This document shows positions 35,619-44,835 of a stretch of DNA of 64,000 nt, in pieces. This DNA comes from Bacillota bacterium (GTDB taxonomy: Bacteria > Bacillota > Clostridia > Lachnospirales > Lachnospiraceae). Within the stretch, counting starts at the first letter, position 1; every line of letters starts with the position of its first letter. The position numbers were made by a program, and so were the translations under genes. Below the pieces are notes generated by a model, which was given only the letters and a program-made list of their open reading frames with translations, was not told the DNA's origin and searched no databases. The DNA lies in NCBI GenBank assembly GCA_023663285.1, contig JAMPHT010000001.1, positions 1 to 64,000 on the forward strand, written 5' to 3'.

Positions 35619-37400
35619 TCACGCAATGTCCTCCATCTGCGCCGTGTACAGCCGATAATAGTATCCCCTCTCCGCCATCAGCTCCTCATGGGTGCCGCAC
35701 TCTAAAATGCCTCCCTGGTCCACGTACATGATCTTGTCACAGTTCTTGATGGTGGAAAGCCTGTGGGCTATGATGAAGGAGGTACGTCCCTGAAGCATGG
35801 CGTTCAAACCCTGCTGCAGAGCTCTTTCCGTCTGCACATCTATGCTGGAGGTAGCCTCATCCAGCACCAGGATGGAAGGGGCGGAAAGCAGAGTCCTGGC
35901 AAAGGAGATCAACTGCTTCTGTCCCTGTGAAAGCAGGGAGCCCCGCTCCTTCACCTCCGTCTGATAGCCCTCCTGAAACCTGCGGATAAATTCATCCGCA
36001 CACACCGTCTCGCTGGCTTTTACGATCTCCTCCCCGGTGGCGTCCAGTTTGCCGTAGCGGATATTATCCTCAATGGTCCCTGAAAAGATAAAGCTGTCCT
36101 GCAGCATAATGCCCATCTGGGAACGCAGGGAATGCAGAGTCACCTTGGAAATGTCCTGCCCGTCGATGAGTACCCGCCCGCTGTTCACATTGTAGAATCT
36201 GGAAATCAGGTTTACGATGGTACTCTTTCCCGCGCCGGTAGGTCCCACCAGAGCCACGCTCTCGCCGGGCTTCACGGTGAAGGACAAATCGTTTAAGACC
36301 ACTTTATCTGCCTCATACCCGAAGGTCACGTTCTCAAAGGTCACTTCTCCTTTGATGGGCGGCATTTCCACTGCATCCTCGGCGTCATCCACCGTCACAG
36401 GCTCGTCCAGCGTCTCAAAGATACGCTCCAGATAAGCAATGTTGTTGATAAAATTGTTGAAGATATTGCCCAGGTTCATAATGGGCTGCCAGAATCTGGA
36501 GGCGTAGGATGAGATCGCCACGATCACCCCCAGACTGGTATTCCCCTGTCCGAAAATGATCAGACCGAAGATAAAAATTGCCGCTCTGACCCAGACGGAG
36601 ATATTATCGATCCCAGGCCACACCAGATTGCTGTACTTTACCGCATTCATCCAGGCTCCCCTGCACCTGTCGGACAGCAGGGCAAAGGTCTCCGCGTTTT
36701 CCTGCTCCCTGGCAAATATCTGAGTGATCTTCGCCCCCACAATGTTCTCCTGTAGATAAGCGTTCAGGTTGGAATTCTTGTTGGATACCTGCTGCCATGC
36801 CTTGCGCTGCCTGCGCTTTATCCAGAACAGAAACACCATGAGGACGGGGACCCCCGCCAGCACCACCAGGGAAAGCTTTACGTCCACACAGAACATAAAC
36901 ACCACAATAAAAATCAGATTCAATATCTCCAGCACCACATTGATCAGCCCGTTGGAAAGCATATCCGACACAGAGTTCACATAGTTGACCACACGGATCA
37001 GTATCTTGCCGTGGGGCCTGTCGTCATAATACTGGAAGGGCAGCTTTTGCAGATGGGCAAACAGATCCTTCCGGATGTCATATATAATGCTCTGGCTCAC
37101 ATTTACCATGATGCGGGAGCGGATGGTGGTAAAGATCACACTGACAAAATAAGTAAAGATCAATATTCCCACCAGCAGGAAAAGCATCCTTGTATCCCTG
37201 TCCGGTATCGCCTCATCCAGGGCGCGCTGGGTCAGCATGGGGCCAAACAGCGCCGCAATGCCGCCCACAGCGCTGAGCGCCAGAGCCAGTATCATTTTAT
37301 TCAGATATTTTTTGATATAGACGGAGGCCCGGAGCAGATGGTGAAAGTCAAAGGGCGTCTCCAGCACTTCGTCCTCCCTGTATGTATTCCTTCTCGCCAT
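35619..37400 (-). CDS. Heterodimeric ABC exporter, subunit with canonical Walker B
   Basis: A 593-residue half-transporter: six membrane spans (residues about 35-330) and a nucleotide-binding domain with Walker A GPTGAGKST, signature LLSQGQKQ (degenerate from LSGGQ), Walker B LVLDEATSS with catalytic Glu, and the H-loop HRLST. Together with the upstream half-transporter it should form one exporter with a single active ATP site, like BmrCD or TM287/288. Substrate unknown; drugs, lipids or peptides are possible. Confidence 0.92.
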   Translation of the reverse strand: MARRNTYREDEVLETPFDFHHLLRASVYIKKYLNKMILALALSAVGGIAALFGPMLTQRALDEAIPDRDTRMLFLLVGILIFTYFVSVIFTTIRSRIMVNVSQSIIYDIRKDLFAHLQKLPFQYYDDRPHGKILIRVVNYVNSVSDMLSNGLINVVLEILNLIFIVVFMFCVDVKLSLVVLAGVPVLMVFLFWIKRRQRKAWQQVSNKNSNLNAYLQENIVGAKITQIFAREQENAETFALLSDRCRGAWMNAVKYSNLVWPGIDNISVWVRAAIFIFGLIIFGQGNTSLGVIVAISSYASRFWQPIMNLGNIFNNFINNIAYLERIFETLDEPVTVDDAEDAVEMPPIKGEVTFENVTFGYEADKVVLNDLSFTVKPGESVALVGPTGAGKSTIVNLISRFYNVNSGRVLIDGQDISKVTLHSLRSQMGIMLQDSFIFSGTIEDNIRYGKLDATGEEIVKASETVCADEFIRRFQEGYQTEVKERGSLLSQGQKQLISFARTLLSAPSILVLDEATSSIDVQTERALQQGLNAMLQGRTSFIIAHRLSTIKNCDKIMYVDQGGILECGTHEELMAERGYYYRLYTAQMEDIA

Positions 37401-37443
37401 GATTATTTCCTCCCGCTGCTAAAATACAGCTTTCCTTTCCATG

Positions 37444-37525
37444 GGAAGAATTGCCCTGGCAATTCTTCCGGACGGGATATAGAATTTCTTGGGCAGGTTC
37501 CCTGCCCTAGTAATTCTTCCCGTCC
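37444..37525 (-). repeat. Family 1 structured element, copy D
   Basis: Hairpin GGAAGAATTGCC (37444-37455)/GGCAATTCTTCC (37458-37469); outer stem GGACGGGA (37470-37477)/TCCCGTCC (37518-37525); inner stem AGAATTTCT (37481-37489)/AGTAATTCT (37509-37517, one mismatch); and hairpin GGGCAGG (37491-37497)/CCTGCCC (37501-37507). It includes the stop codon and last six codons of the upstream ABC gene. Confidence 0.8.
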
Positions 37526-39318
37526 TCATCTCCCCCTGTCTGCAGCTTCACCAGACTGTAATAATACCCCTTCTTCGCCACCAGCTCCTCATGGGTGCCG
37601 CTCTCCGTGATGCGTCCATCCTGAAGCACCAGAATCTTATCCGCGGATTTGGTGGTGGATATCCTCTGGGCAATGACGATCTTGGTACAGGGAAAATCCA
37701 GTTCCTTCAGACTGTGCTGTATCTGCTTTTCCGTCTCCATATCCACTGCCGAGGTAGTGTCGTCCAGGATCAGGATGGCGGGTCTTACCGCCAGGGCCCT
37801 TGCCAGGGAGATCCTCTGCTTCTGTCCCCCGGACAGCCCCACGCCCCGCTCTCCTACAATGGTATCATAGCCCTCAGGCATCTTTGCGATAAAATCCGAC
37901 GCCGCCGAATATCTGGCGAACTTTACCACCTCCTCCGGCTTGATATGGGTATCTCCGTAGGCAATGTTGCCGTCAATGGTATCGGAGTACAGCAGCACAT
38001 CCTGGGTGGCAAGGCCGATATTTTTTCTCAGCTGGGTCAGCTTCATGTCCTGCACCTTGACGCCGTCCACCAGCACCTCCCCCTCCGTGGGCTCGTAAAA
38101 CCGGGGGATCAGCTGGATCAGCGAGGTCTTTCCGCAGCCGGTCTCGCCCATGATCGCCACCGTCTCGCCGGGCTCGACGGTAAAGGACACATTATGAAGC
38201 ACCGGCAGATTGCCGTCTGCGTACTGAAAGCTGACGTTTTTGAATTCCACCCTGCCCTCAAAGCGTTCCGGCCTGTCAAGGGCGTCAGGCTTATCCACGA
38301 TCTCCGGCTCGGAATAATAGATCTCCATCACCTTGTCCGCCGCTGCGGAGAACCGCTGAAATTCGTTCATAATGTTTCCCAACTGGCGCATGGGGTTTGC
38401 AATGGCCCATATCAAACCGGAAAACGCCACATACTCGCCCATGGTAAGCGACCCGCCTATGATAAAGACACCCCCCACCGCCAGCAGCACCACCGGCATC
38501 AGGTTTGCAAAGGATTCCACATAAGGGTAATAGGTCAGCCAGGTCATGGCCGTCCGCTTGTTGGTCTGGGAATACTCCGTATTGCAATGGTCAAACCGCT
38601 CCATCTCATAAGCTTCCCTTGCAAAAGCCTTCACCACCCGATTCCCGGAAATATTTTCCTGGGCAGCCGTGTTCATCTGGGCAAGCTTTTCCCGCAGGGC
38701 CTTATGCCTGGGCGCCACTTTATTTTTAAACAAAATGATGATCAGGAAAATAAAAGGAGAAATGCCCAGCAGGCAAATGGCCAGCCGCCAGTCCATGTAC
38801 AGGAAATAGACTGCCGTTGCGCAGATCAGCGCAAGGGACTCCGTAATGGTGCGCAGGACCCACGCGATCATATGGCGCACCGCATCCAGGTCTCCCGTCA
38901 GCCTCGTCATCAGATCCCCTGTCCGAAAGGTGCTGTAAAACTTCATATCCTGACGCTCTATCTTCTCAAAAAGATAATTTCTGATACGGTACAGCGCTTT
39001 CTGGGATACGTGCTCCACACTCATGCAGGTCAGGTATACAATCAATGTCCTCAGGAAGGTAAGCGCCACCATGGCAATGATCAACTGGTAAAACAGATTT
39101 CGCCTATTTACCAGATTTGCCGCTGCATACTCCCCCGTCAGAAACAGATCGATCAGGTTCTGGGTGGCAAAGGGAACTATCATCTGCATCATGCTGTAAA
39201 GTACCGTTCCCAGGAGACCAACGATGTACAGGACTCTGTAGCCCTTCATGTTTTCCCAGAGCCATCCCATTTTAGATTTCTGTGCCTTTTTCACTTTTTC
39301 TCCCATAAGCCTCCGCAT
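37507..39318 (-). CDS. Heterodimeric ABC exporter, subunit with degenerate Walker B
   Basis: A 603-residue half-transporter with six membrane spans and an ATPase domain: Walker A GETGCGKTS, canonical signature LSGGQKQR, and Walker B ILILDDTTSA where Asp replaces the catalytic Glu. The partner gene lies 106 nt downstream with the opposite defects, so the weak ATP site would be built from this Walker B and the partner's LSQGQ. Start at 39318 follows the promoter by about 15 nt; ATG at 39306 is also possible. Its C-terminal DGKNY lies in a family 1 element. Confidence 0.92.
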   Translation of the reverse strand: MRRLMGEKVKKAQKSKMGWLWENMKGYRVLYIVGLLGTVLYSMMQMIVPFATQNLIDLFLTGEYAAANLVNRRNLFYQLIIAMVALTFLRTLIVYLTCMSVEHVSQKALYRIRNYLFEKIERQDMKFYSTFRTGDLMTRLTGDLDAVRHMIAWVLRTITESLALICATAVYFLYMDWRLAICLLGISPFIFLIIILFKNKVAPRHKALREKLAQMNTAAQENISGNRVVKAFAREAYEMERFDHCNTEYSQTNKRTAMTWLTYYPYVESFANLMPVVLLAVGGVFIIGGSLTMGEYVAFSGLIWAIANPMRQLGNIMNEFQRFSAAADKVMEIYYSEPEIVDKPDALDRPERFEGRVEFKNVSFQYADGNLPVLHNVSFTVEPGETVAIMGETGCGKTSLIQLIPRFYEPTEGEVLVDGVKVQDMKLTQLRKNIGLATQDVLLYSDTIDGNIAYGDTHIKPEEVVKFARYSAASDFIAKMPEGYDTIVGERGVGLSGGQKQRISLARALAVRPAILILDDTTSAVDMETEKQIQHSLKELDFPCTKIVIAQRISTTKSADKILVLQDGRITESGTHEELVAKKGYYYSLVKLQTGGDEDGKNY

Positions 39319-39339
39319 TTTTCCTTTGACTTTGCCCTC

Positions 39340-39368
39340 ATTTTAGTCCTGTTGAAAAATGGTGTAAA
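39340..39368 (-). promoter_or_regulatory. Promoter of the ABC exporter operon
   Basis: Minus strand TTTACA (39363-39368), 17 bp, TAAAAT (39340-39345). Predicted start near 39333 leaves a leader of about 15 nt. Confidence 0.6.
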
Positions 39369-39407
39369 TGTAGAAAATTGCAATTTCCATGTTTTATTTT
39401 GCAATGG

Positions 39408-40781
39408 TCAATCCGCATATTTCATCAGCGCGGCGACAATATCGGGATAGAGGAATCTTCCGCTGCGCCTGTAATACAGCCCGAAGTTTTCACCGTTTCC
39501 CGTAAAGGCATTATTGTCCCACCAGAGACAACTCATGCCCCTGGCCCTTGCCGCCGCCACATAATAGACGGCATGGTCGATGCGCGCCTGTATGTTCTGC
39601 CCCTTATCCCTGGAGCCGAATTCTCCGATGATGACCGGAACGCCGTTGCTGATGAACTTCTTATAAAGCCTGTCCATAAAGCTGTTTATGTCCGCCACGG
39701 AGCTTGCGCTGTCAGAGTCAAACTCAGCCGTGCTGCCGCTCTCCCCGTCGGCCTGCAGTGCAAAATTATAAGGGGTATATGCGTGTACGGATACGATCAG
39801 CTTATCCTCCACCCCTTCCGCATCTGTGGGCAGTACAAAGCCGTTGTTCAGGGCTCCGTCCGGGGAAGCGTCATAGCCCGGCACCATCAGATAGCGGTTC
39901 AGGTTGTTGCCGCCGCTGGCCCGGACAGTATTTACAAATTCCTGATTGATCTGATTGATGCAGGCTATGGCGTCCTTACATTCCTCCGCCCCGGCGTTGA
40001 TCCACCACTCATACTGGGAACCCACCAGCCTGGGTTCGTTCATGCACTCAAAGATCAGATGCTGATCGTACTCTCCAAAACGCTGACAGAGCTGTTCCCA
40101 GACAGTGGTGATATACCTGACGGACTGCTCCAGATGGGCGCTGTCCGGGTACATGAATTCCTCACTGTTGTCATGGTGGATATTCAAAATGACATACATT
40201 CCGTTGTCATAGGCATAATCCACCACCTCCTGCACCCGGTCCAGCCAGGCTTCGGAGATCTGATAAGCCTCATCCACATGGTTGTGCCAGCTCACCGGTA
40301 TGCGCACACTGTTGAAGCCCGCCGCCTTGATATCGTCAAACATTTCTTTTGTGGTGGCGACGCCGCACCAGGCGGTCTCAATATCCAGCTCGTCTTTTAC
40401 GATCCCGTCATTGTAAGCATCAAAGGTATTTCCCAGGATCCAGCCTATCTTCATATCCCGCACAAACTGAAATGCCTCCGTATCCGGCACCTCAAAGGGG
40501 TCGATATCCACCTCCGGGATCTGATACTCGGCTACTCCCTGGCCGGGATCCCCTTCACTGTCTGCAGCGCCTAAGCTGCTCTCCGCCTCCGCACCGGTGC
40601 CAGTGTCACCCCTGACAGTATCATCCTTAATGCCGTCATTCGCGCTGTCCATGGACGTTCCGTCCAGGGATGTTCCATCCCCTGCAGATCCCTCCACGCC
40701 CCGGCTGCCGCAGCCGGTAAATGCGCCCGCCAGCAATGCGCCGCATAACAATGCCGTTATCAGTTTTTTAACGTTTCTCAT
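39408..40781 (-). CDS. GH5-type glycoside hydrolase lipoprotein
   Basis: A 457-residue secreted enzyme. The N-terminus is a lipoprotein signal (LLCGALLAGAFTGCG, Cys23 lipidated), then a polar Gly/Ser/Asp linker to about residue 110, then a TIM barrel with VRIPVSWHNHV, the acid/base in FECMNEPR and the nucleophile in VIIGEFGSRD, as in GH5 endo-beta-glucanases. A mannanase or related activity cannot be excluded. A TATAAT at 40806-40811 may be its promoter. Confidence 0.88.
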   Translation of the reverse strand: MRNVKKLITALLCGALLAGAFTGCGSRGVEGSAGDGTSLDGTSMDSANDGIKDDTVRGDTGTGAEAESSLGAADSEGDPGQGVAEYQIPEVDIDPFEVPDTEAFQFVRDMKIGWILGNTFDAYNDGIVKDELDIETAWCGVATTKEMFDDIKAAGFNSVRIPVSWHNHVDEAYQISEAWLDRVQEVVDYAYDNGMYVILNIHHDNSEEFMYPDSAHLEQSVRYITTVWEQLCQRFGEYDQHLIFECMNEPRLVGSQYEWWINAGAEECKDAIACINQINQEFVNTVRASGGNNLNRYLMVPGYDASPDGALNNGFVLPTDAEGVEDKLIVSVHAYTPYNFALQADGESGSTAEFDSDSASSVADINSFMDRLYKKFISNGVPVIIGEFGSRDKGQNIQARIDHAVYYVAAARARGMSCLWWDNNAFTGNGENFGLYYRRSGRFLYPDIVAALMKYAD

Positions 40782-40991
40782 TGCTCCTTCCTCCTATGCC
40801 GCTTTATTATACTAGCTTGCCGTCGGAAAATAAATAGGAAAATAGATGCTTTTTGTGTGCAAATATGATATACTGATAAGAACAGGGGAAACAAGCGCGG
40901 CAACGCCGGCCTGTGATAGGATATGCTGTACGAAGTGTAGGACGATTTCCCGCCACGATGCGGAACAACAAACCGGAAAAGAGGGTCACAC
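40782..40991. other. Divergent GH5/chemoreceptor intergenic region
   Basis: Two hundred nucleotides with no gene. The plus strand has an extended -10, TG-A-TATACT (40866-40874), and a leader of about 110 nt with ACAGG/CCTGT (40882-40914) and CCGC/GCGG hairpins before the chemoreceptor. The minus strand has TATAAT at 40806-40811. The leader resembles but does not match the c-di-GMP-I riboswitch. Confidence 0.45.
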
Positions 40992-42386
40992 ATGAAGAAA
41001 AAAACATCACAGCAACTGTTGAATGCTGACAAGGCCGCCCTTCTCGCCTGCATGGACAAGATCATGGAAGGAGATTGTTCCCTGTCCTCGCCTGTTCCCT
41101 TTCAGGACGCAGAGCTGGAGCAGAAGTGGAAACGGTTTATGTTGTATATTTTAAACGCCAACAACAAATCCGCCATGCAGCTCAACGATTCCATGACAGT
41201 CATAGGCGACAGCTCCTGTGTCAAGGTGATGCTGGAGCAGGTATCCAGCCAGTCTCTCGCCATCGAAGAGATGAATCACTCCAGCCAGGAGCTGGGAGAC
41301 TCCATCCTGAATATCCAGGAGTCCGCTTCCAGCATCCGCGACAGTTCAAGAGATCTGACAGACACCACCAACACCTGTATCCGCCAGCTGGACGACAGTA
41401 TTCATATAATAGATGATTCTTCCGGACAGATCCAGCAGATCAACGGACAGATATCCGACTTTAAGGAAAAGGCTGTTCAAATCACGGATATAGTGGACAT
41501 GGTGAAAAAGCTTGCCAGCAAAAGCAGTCTGCTGGCCCTGAACGCATCCATAGAGGCTGCCCGCGCCGGACAGGCGGGAAAGGGCTTTTCCGTGGTGGCA
41601 GGGCAGATGCAGGATCTTGCCGCAAACACCTCCGCTTCCGCCGACGATATCAACCGGTATGTGGGAGAGCTGATGTCCGGCATTGATACTCTGGCCAGCT
41701 CCGTTCAGTCCGCTACTGCCTGTCTGCAGAGCGGCAACGAGGCGATCCACCACTCTGTTGAGAGCGTGGATACCATGGGGCAGAAGATCTCCTTTATTGC
41801 GGAAAAGATCGATCTTATCAATGAAGAAATACGCACTCAGTCCGGACTGACCCAGTCCTTCGTCAAAGCGGTGGAATCCCTTGACGCCAACTACGAGACC
41901 CTCTCCAAAGAGTGTCTGGATACCGGCGTGCATCTCTATCGCATCTCCCGGAGCATCGATACTATCAGAACCGCTGTGGCAAAGGGCACCTCCCGGCTCT
42001 TCCCCCAGGACTGGCTCACCGTCTATGCAGTGGATCATCTTATATTTACCTGGCGCCTGTATAACAACCTGGCGGGATTTGAAACCCTGAAAATAACCCA
42101 GCTCAACAATCCAAAGGGCTGCAAATTCGGCAAATGGGCGGCTTCTCAGACTGACAGGCGCATCACCGACAGCCGGGAGTTCAAACAGGCCGTCAGCTGC
42201 CACGAGGAGCTGCACCGCTGCGCCTGCGATTCCTGGAATGCCAAGGACGGCGGCGACAAGGAAGAGGCCCTTCGCCATTTCCATAAAGCCCTTGAGATCT
42301 ACGGACGGTTTTCCTCCGCTATCGACAGCCTGAAAAAGCTTCTGGCTGCAAACGGCGATAAAGAGTATACGGATATCAATGCCTGA
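40992..42386 (+). CDS. Soluble chemoreceptor with C-terminal CZB domain
   Basis: A 464-residue cytosolic protein. The signalling tip is [20 protein letters not shown]; upstream is a coiled coil without membrane spans. The last 110 residues form a chemoreceptor zinc-binding domain: VDHLIFTWRLYNNLAG, CKFGKWAAS and HEELHRC give the His-Cys-His zinc ligands. CZB domains sense zinc-linked or oxidant signals in other bacteria. Its 3' end overlaps the convergent glycerate kinase gene by 11 nt. Confidence 0.9.
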   Translation: MKKKTSQQLLNADKAALLACMDKIMEGDCSLSSPVPFQDAELEQKWKRFMLYILNANNKSAMQLNDSMTVIGDSSCVKVMLEQVSSQSLAIEEMNHSSQELGDSILNIQESASSIRDSSRDLTDTTNTCIRQLDDSIHIIDDSSGQIQQINGQISDFKEKAVQITDIVDMVKKLASKSSLLALNASIEAARAGQAGKGFSVVAGQMQDLAANTSASADDINRYVGELMSGIDTLASSVQSATACLQSGNEAIHHSVESVDTMGQKISFIAEKIDLINEEIRTQSGLTQSFVKAVESLDANYETLSKECLDTGVHLYRISRSIDTIRTAVAKGTSRLFPQDWLTVYAVDHLIFTWRLYNNLAGFETLKITQLNNPKGCKFGKWAASQTDRRITDSREFKQAVSCHEELHRCACDSWNAKDGGDKEEALRHFHKALEIYGRFSSAIDSLKKLLAANGDKEYTDINA

Positions 42387-43623
42387 GGCGGCGCTTTTTT
42401 ATCAGCACCACCGCCACATCGTTTACATTGGTGCCGGTAGGGCCTGTGAAAATCAGCCCGTTACATTTGGACAGGGCGGTATATGCATCATTCTGCCGCA
42501 GGTTCTCACTGATATCCACTCCCTGCGCCGCAAGGACCGCCTGGGTCCCGCCGTCGCAGAAGCCGCCTGCCGCATCTGTAGGTCCGTCCGTTCCGTCGCT
42601 TCCCACGCTGAAAACCGCCGTATCCTCCATGCCTGCAATCCCCCTGGCGGCGCTTAAGGCCAGTTCCTGATTTCTGCCCCCCTTTCCCTTTCCGGTCAGT
42701 CGAACCACCGTTTCTCCCCCCGCAATAAACGCCAGGCTCCTGTCTGTATTCTCATGGCTTTTTGCAATAGCCGCCAGAAATGACCCTGCCTCTTTTGCCT
42801 CGCAGCACAGCCTGTCCGTCAACAGAACCGTCTCATATCCAAGCCGCCGGCATTCCTCTGCGGCCGCTTCGCAAAGCCTCCCCACGCTCCCGGCAAGCAC
42901 CGTCTCCACATTGGAAAGCTCTTTGGGCGTCTCCCTGCCCATACATTCAAGAGCCTTTTCACTCAACCGCAGACCGTACTTGCGTATAACAGCCATGGCG
43001 TCGCTGCAGGTGCTGCTGTCCGGACTGACCGGGCCGGATGCGATCATGTCAGGACGATCTTCAAGAACGTCACTGAGCACAATGCCAAAGACGCCTGCAG
43101 GCTTGCAAAGATGAGCAAACCTGCCTCCCTTCACTGCGGAAAGGCGTTTGCGAACGGTGTTTATCTCTACGATATCCGCTCCGCAGGCAAGAAGCTGTCC
43201 TGTGATATCGGAAAGCTCCTCCCCTGGGATAAGGGGTTTCTCGAACAGCGCCGAGCCTCCGCCGGACAACAGGAACAGAACGGTGTCCTCCGGGCTTAGA
43301 TCCCTTACCAGCTCCAGCGCCGCCTGTGTGCCCCGAAAGGAATTTTCATCCGGCACTGGATGACCCCCTTCATAGCAGGCCATTCCGGGGATCTCCGCCT
43401 CCGCGTGTCCATACTTTGTCACCACCACACCGCCGCTGATCCTGTTGCCCAATATGCGGGCCGCCGCGGCTGCCATACGCCAGGCGGCCTTTCCCGCTGC
43501 CACCACAAGGATCCTTCCCTGCCCGAAGCTTCTGTCCTGCAGCGCCCGTGCAACCGCCTCGTCCGGCAGGACCCGCCTGATGGATTCCCGAATGATCTGT
43601 TCCGCGTCTTTCCTGATGTCCAT
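42376..43623 (-). CDS. Glycerate 2-kinase (DUF4147/MOFRL)
   Basis: A 415-residue kinase of the GckA/TtuD type: N-terminal AAGKAAWRMAAAAARI, LLSGGGSALFEKP for phosphate binding, KGGRFA, and the C-terminal MOFRL domain with GGRNQELALSAARG and SDGTDGPTDAAGGF. It turns glycerate plus ATP into 2-phosphoglycerate. The next genes do not form a glyoxylate or tartrate operon, so its pathway here is open. Confidence 0.9.
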   Translation of the reverse strand: MDIRKDAEQIIRESIRRVLPDEAVARALQDRSFGQGRILVVAAGKAAWRMAAAAARILGNRISGGVVVTKYGHAEAEIPGMACYEGGHPVPDENSFRGTQAALELVRDLSPEDTVLFLLSGGGSALFEKPLIPGEELSDITGQLLACGADIVEINTVRKRLSAVKGGRFAHLCKPAGVFGIVLSDVLEDRPDMIASGPVSPDSSTCSDAMAVIRKYGLRLSEKALECMGRETPKELSNVETVLAGSVGRLCEAAAEECRRLGYETVLLTDRLCCEAKEAGSFLAAIAKSHENTDRSLAFIAGGETVVRLTGKGKGGRNQELALSAARGIAGMEDTAVFSVGSDGTDGPTDAAGGFCDGGTQAVLAAQGVDISENLRQNDAYTALSKCNGLIFTGPTGTNVNDVAVVLIKKRRLRH

Positions 43624-43751
43624 TCCTACACCCCCTGCACGCTTTAGCGCTTATAAAAAACCGCTCCTCATTTGATAGTACCAAATCTATTGCCCCTTTT
43701 CAATTGCTTCTTATGCGCTGCTGTATTGCCTGGCTGTTTCCGTTTTGATTC

Positions 43752-43780
43752 TTGACACCAAAACGAGAATGATGTATATT
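43752..43780 (+). promoter_or_regulatory. Promoter of the XRE regulator
   Basis: TTGACA (43752-43757), 17 bp, TATATT (43775-43780): one of the best promoters in the window. Start near 43787 falls beside the palindrome at 43790-43803. Confidence 0.8.
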
Positions 43781-43789
43781 CTATATTAT

Positions 43790-43803
43790 AAGTTTGTAAA
43801 CTT
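43790..43803. promoter_or_regulatory. Candidate operator AAGTTT-GT-AAACTT
   Basis: A perfect inverted repeat with six-base arms placed at the predicted start of transcription of the XRE gene. Such placement is usual for autorepression; the protein bound is inferred, not shown. Confidence 0.55.
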
Positions 43804-43825
43804 ACATACAGACAGGAGATTTTCA

Positions 43826-44233
43826 ATGGAGGCAGAACAAAGCAAAAATATCTTGCATACGATACAAAACGGCAATTACAGCTTTGGCCAGTCTATGCGC
43901 TACATTCGTCAGGCACAGGGAATCTCCCTGCGCAAAGTAGCCAGCGCGGTAAGCAAAACACCCACCTATATCAGTGATATTGAACGCGGAAACAACAGAC
44001 CTCCGGAACCGGCACTTCTGAGAAACCTCATGAAGGCATTATCCATGGAGCAGGCACCCGCCGATATTCAAGATTACCTGTTTGATCTGGCCGCCAGCGA
44101 AAGAGGCGAGGTATCCGGTGATATTACCGAATATATCATGTCACAAACCAAACTGCGCAAGCTTATTCGATTGGCGCAGCAGAAAAAGAATGTGGAGGAC
44201 TTATGGCAGGAGTGCATCCGTCGGCTGGAATAG
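43826..44233 (+). CDS. XRE-family transcriptional regulator
   Basis: A 135-residue protein with one helix-turn-helix at about residues 20-75 (MRYIRQAQGISLRKVASAVS, YISDIERG) and a helical C-terminal part. The start MEAEQSK has AGGAG 7 nt upstream. It is the first gene of the island and has its own promoter and likely operator. In phages and integrative elements, similar repressors are cut by ImmA-type proteases, which fits the gene two positions downstream. Confidence 0.85.
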   Translation: MEAEQSKNILHTIQNGNYSFGQSMRYIRQAQGISLRKVASAVSKTPTYISDIERGNNRPPEPALLRNLMKALSMEQAPADIQDYLFDLAASERGEVSGDITEYIMSQTKLRKLIRLAQQKKNVEDLWQECIRRLE

Positions 44234-44288
44234 CAGTGAAACGCTGAAAATCCACTATATTTATGCTCTGAGCGGCTATATGTAGCGA

Positions 44289-44317
44289 TTGAACCACTGC
44301 ATGAGATATGCTAAAAT
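44289..44317 (+). promoter_or_regulatory. Promoter of the HTH-protease-PIN unit
   Basis: TTGAAC (44289-44294), 17 bp, TAAAAT (44312-44317), about 90 nt before the small HTH gene. No terminator separates it from the XRE gene, so read-through is possible. Confidence 0.6.
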
Positions 44318-44412
44318 AATAAAACAAATAATTGTGAAAAATTTATTGTCATGAATAAAAGTATTCGGCACATAATAATAACCGACAGTAATTCTACGAC
44401 AGGAGGACGGCA

Positions 44413-44787
44413 ATGAGTGAAGAAGGCAGGATCTTCGGCAACAATATACAGGTATTTCTGAAAGAAAAGAATATACAGCCCGAATGCTTCGCAGAGCAGC
44501 TGGGATATTCCGTGCAGGAAATACGCCGCATACTGGATGCCCGCCTATTTCTTACCATGGAAGAAAGGAAAGCTATTGCTGATTTTCTGGACGTTTCAAT
44601 AGACGACTTGTATCAGGTCCGGGACGATAAAACTTATGAAGCGGCCGGCTGTCTGGAGTGCAGGGGCGAATTTTCCCGGCCGGAACATAAGAAGCTGATT
44701 CTTGATCTGTTCGATATCTATTGCGATGTCCAGGAGCTGTTGGATGAAGAAGGTTTGAAAGAAATATCTGCAAAATCGTCCACCTGA
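44413..44787 (+). CDS. Small HTH-like protein of the accessory island
   Basis: A 124-residue protein. Residues 8-70 look like a reduced XRE fold (NNIQVFLKEKNIQPECFAEQ, then LDVSIDDLYQV), with a C-terminal helical tail rich in acidic residues. ACAGGAGGACGGCA places the start. It may be a DNA-binding antitoxin or adaptor for the protease and PIN proteins. No closer family is recognised. Confidence 0.65.
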   Translation: MSEEGRIFGNNIQVFLKEKNIQPECFAEQLGYSVQEIRRILDARLFLTMEERKAIADFLDVSIDDLYQVRDDKTYEAAGCLECRGEFSRPEHKKLILDLFDIYCDVQELLDEEGLKEISAKSST

Positions 44788-44835
44788 TGAAACAATTGGA
44801 CTATCTTGACGGAATGATCTCAAGGAGGACGTGAA

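Noticed and set aside
37489..39450. Plus-strand reading frame of 653 codons opposite the ABC exporter gene
   Set aside because: Rich in His, Gln and Arg as expected for the antisense of a transporter gene; no domain and no ribosome site.
40880..40991. Possible c-di-GMP riboswitch before the CZB chemoreceptor
   Set aside because: ACAGGGGAAAC resembles the start of the class I core, but the tetraloop-receptor helices and conserved GGACGCAAAG segment are missing.
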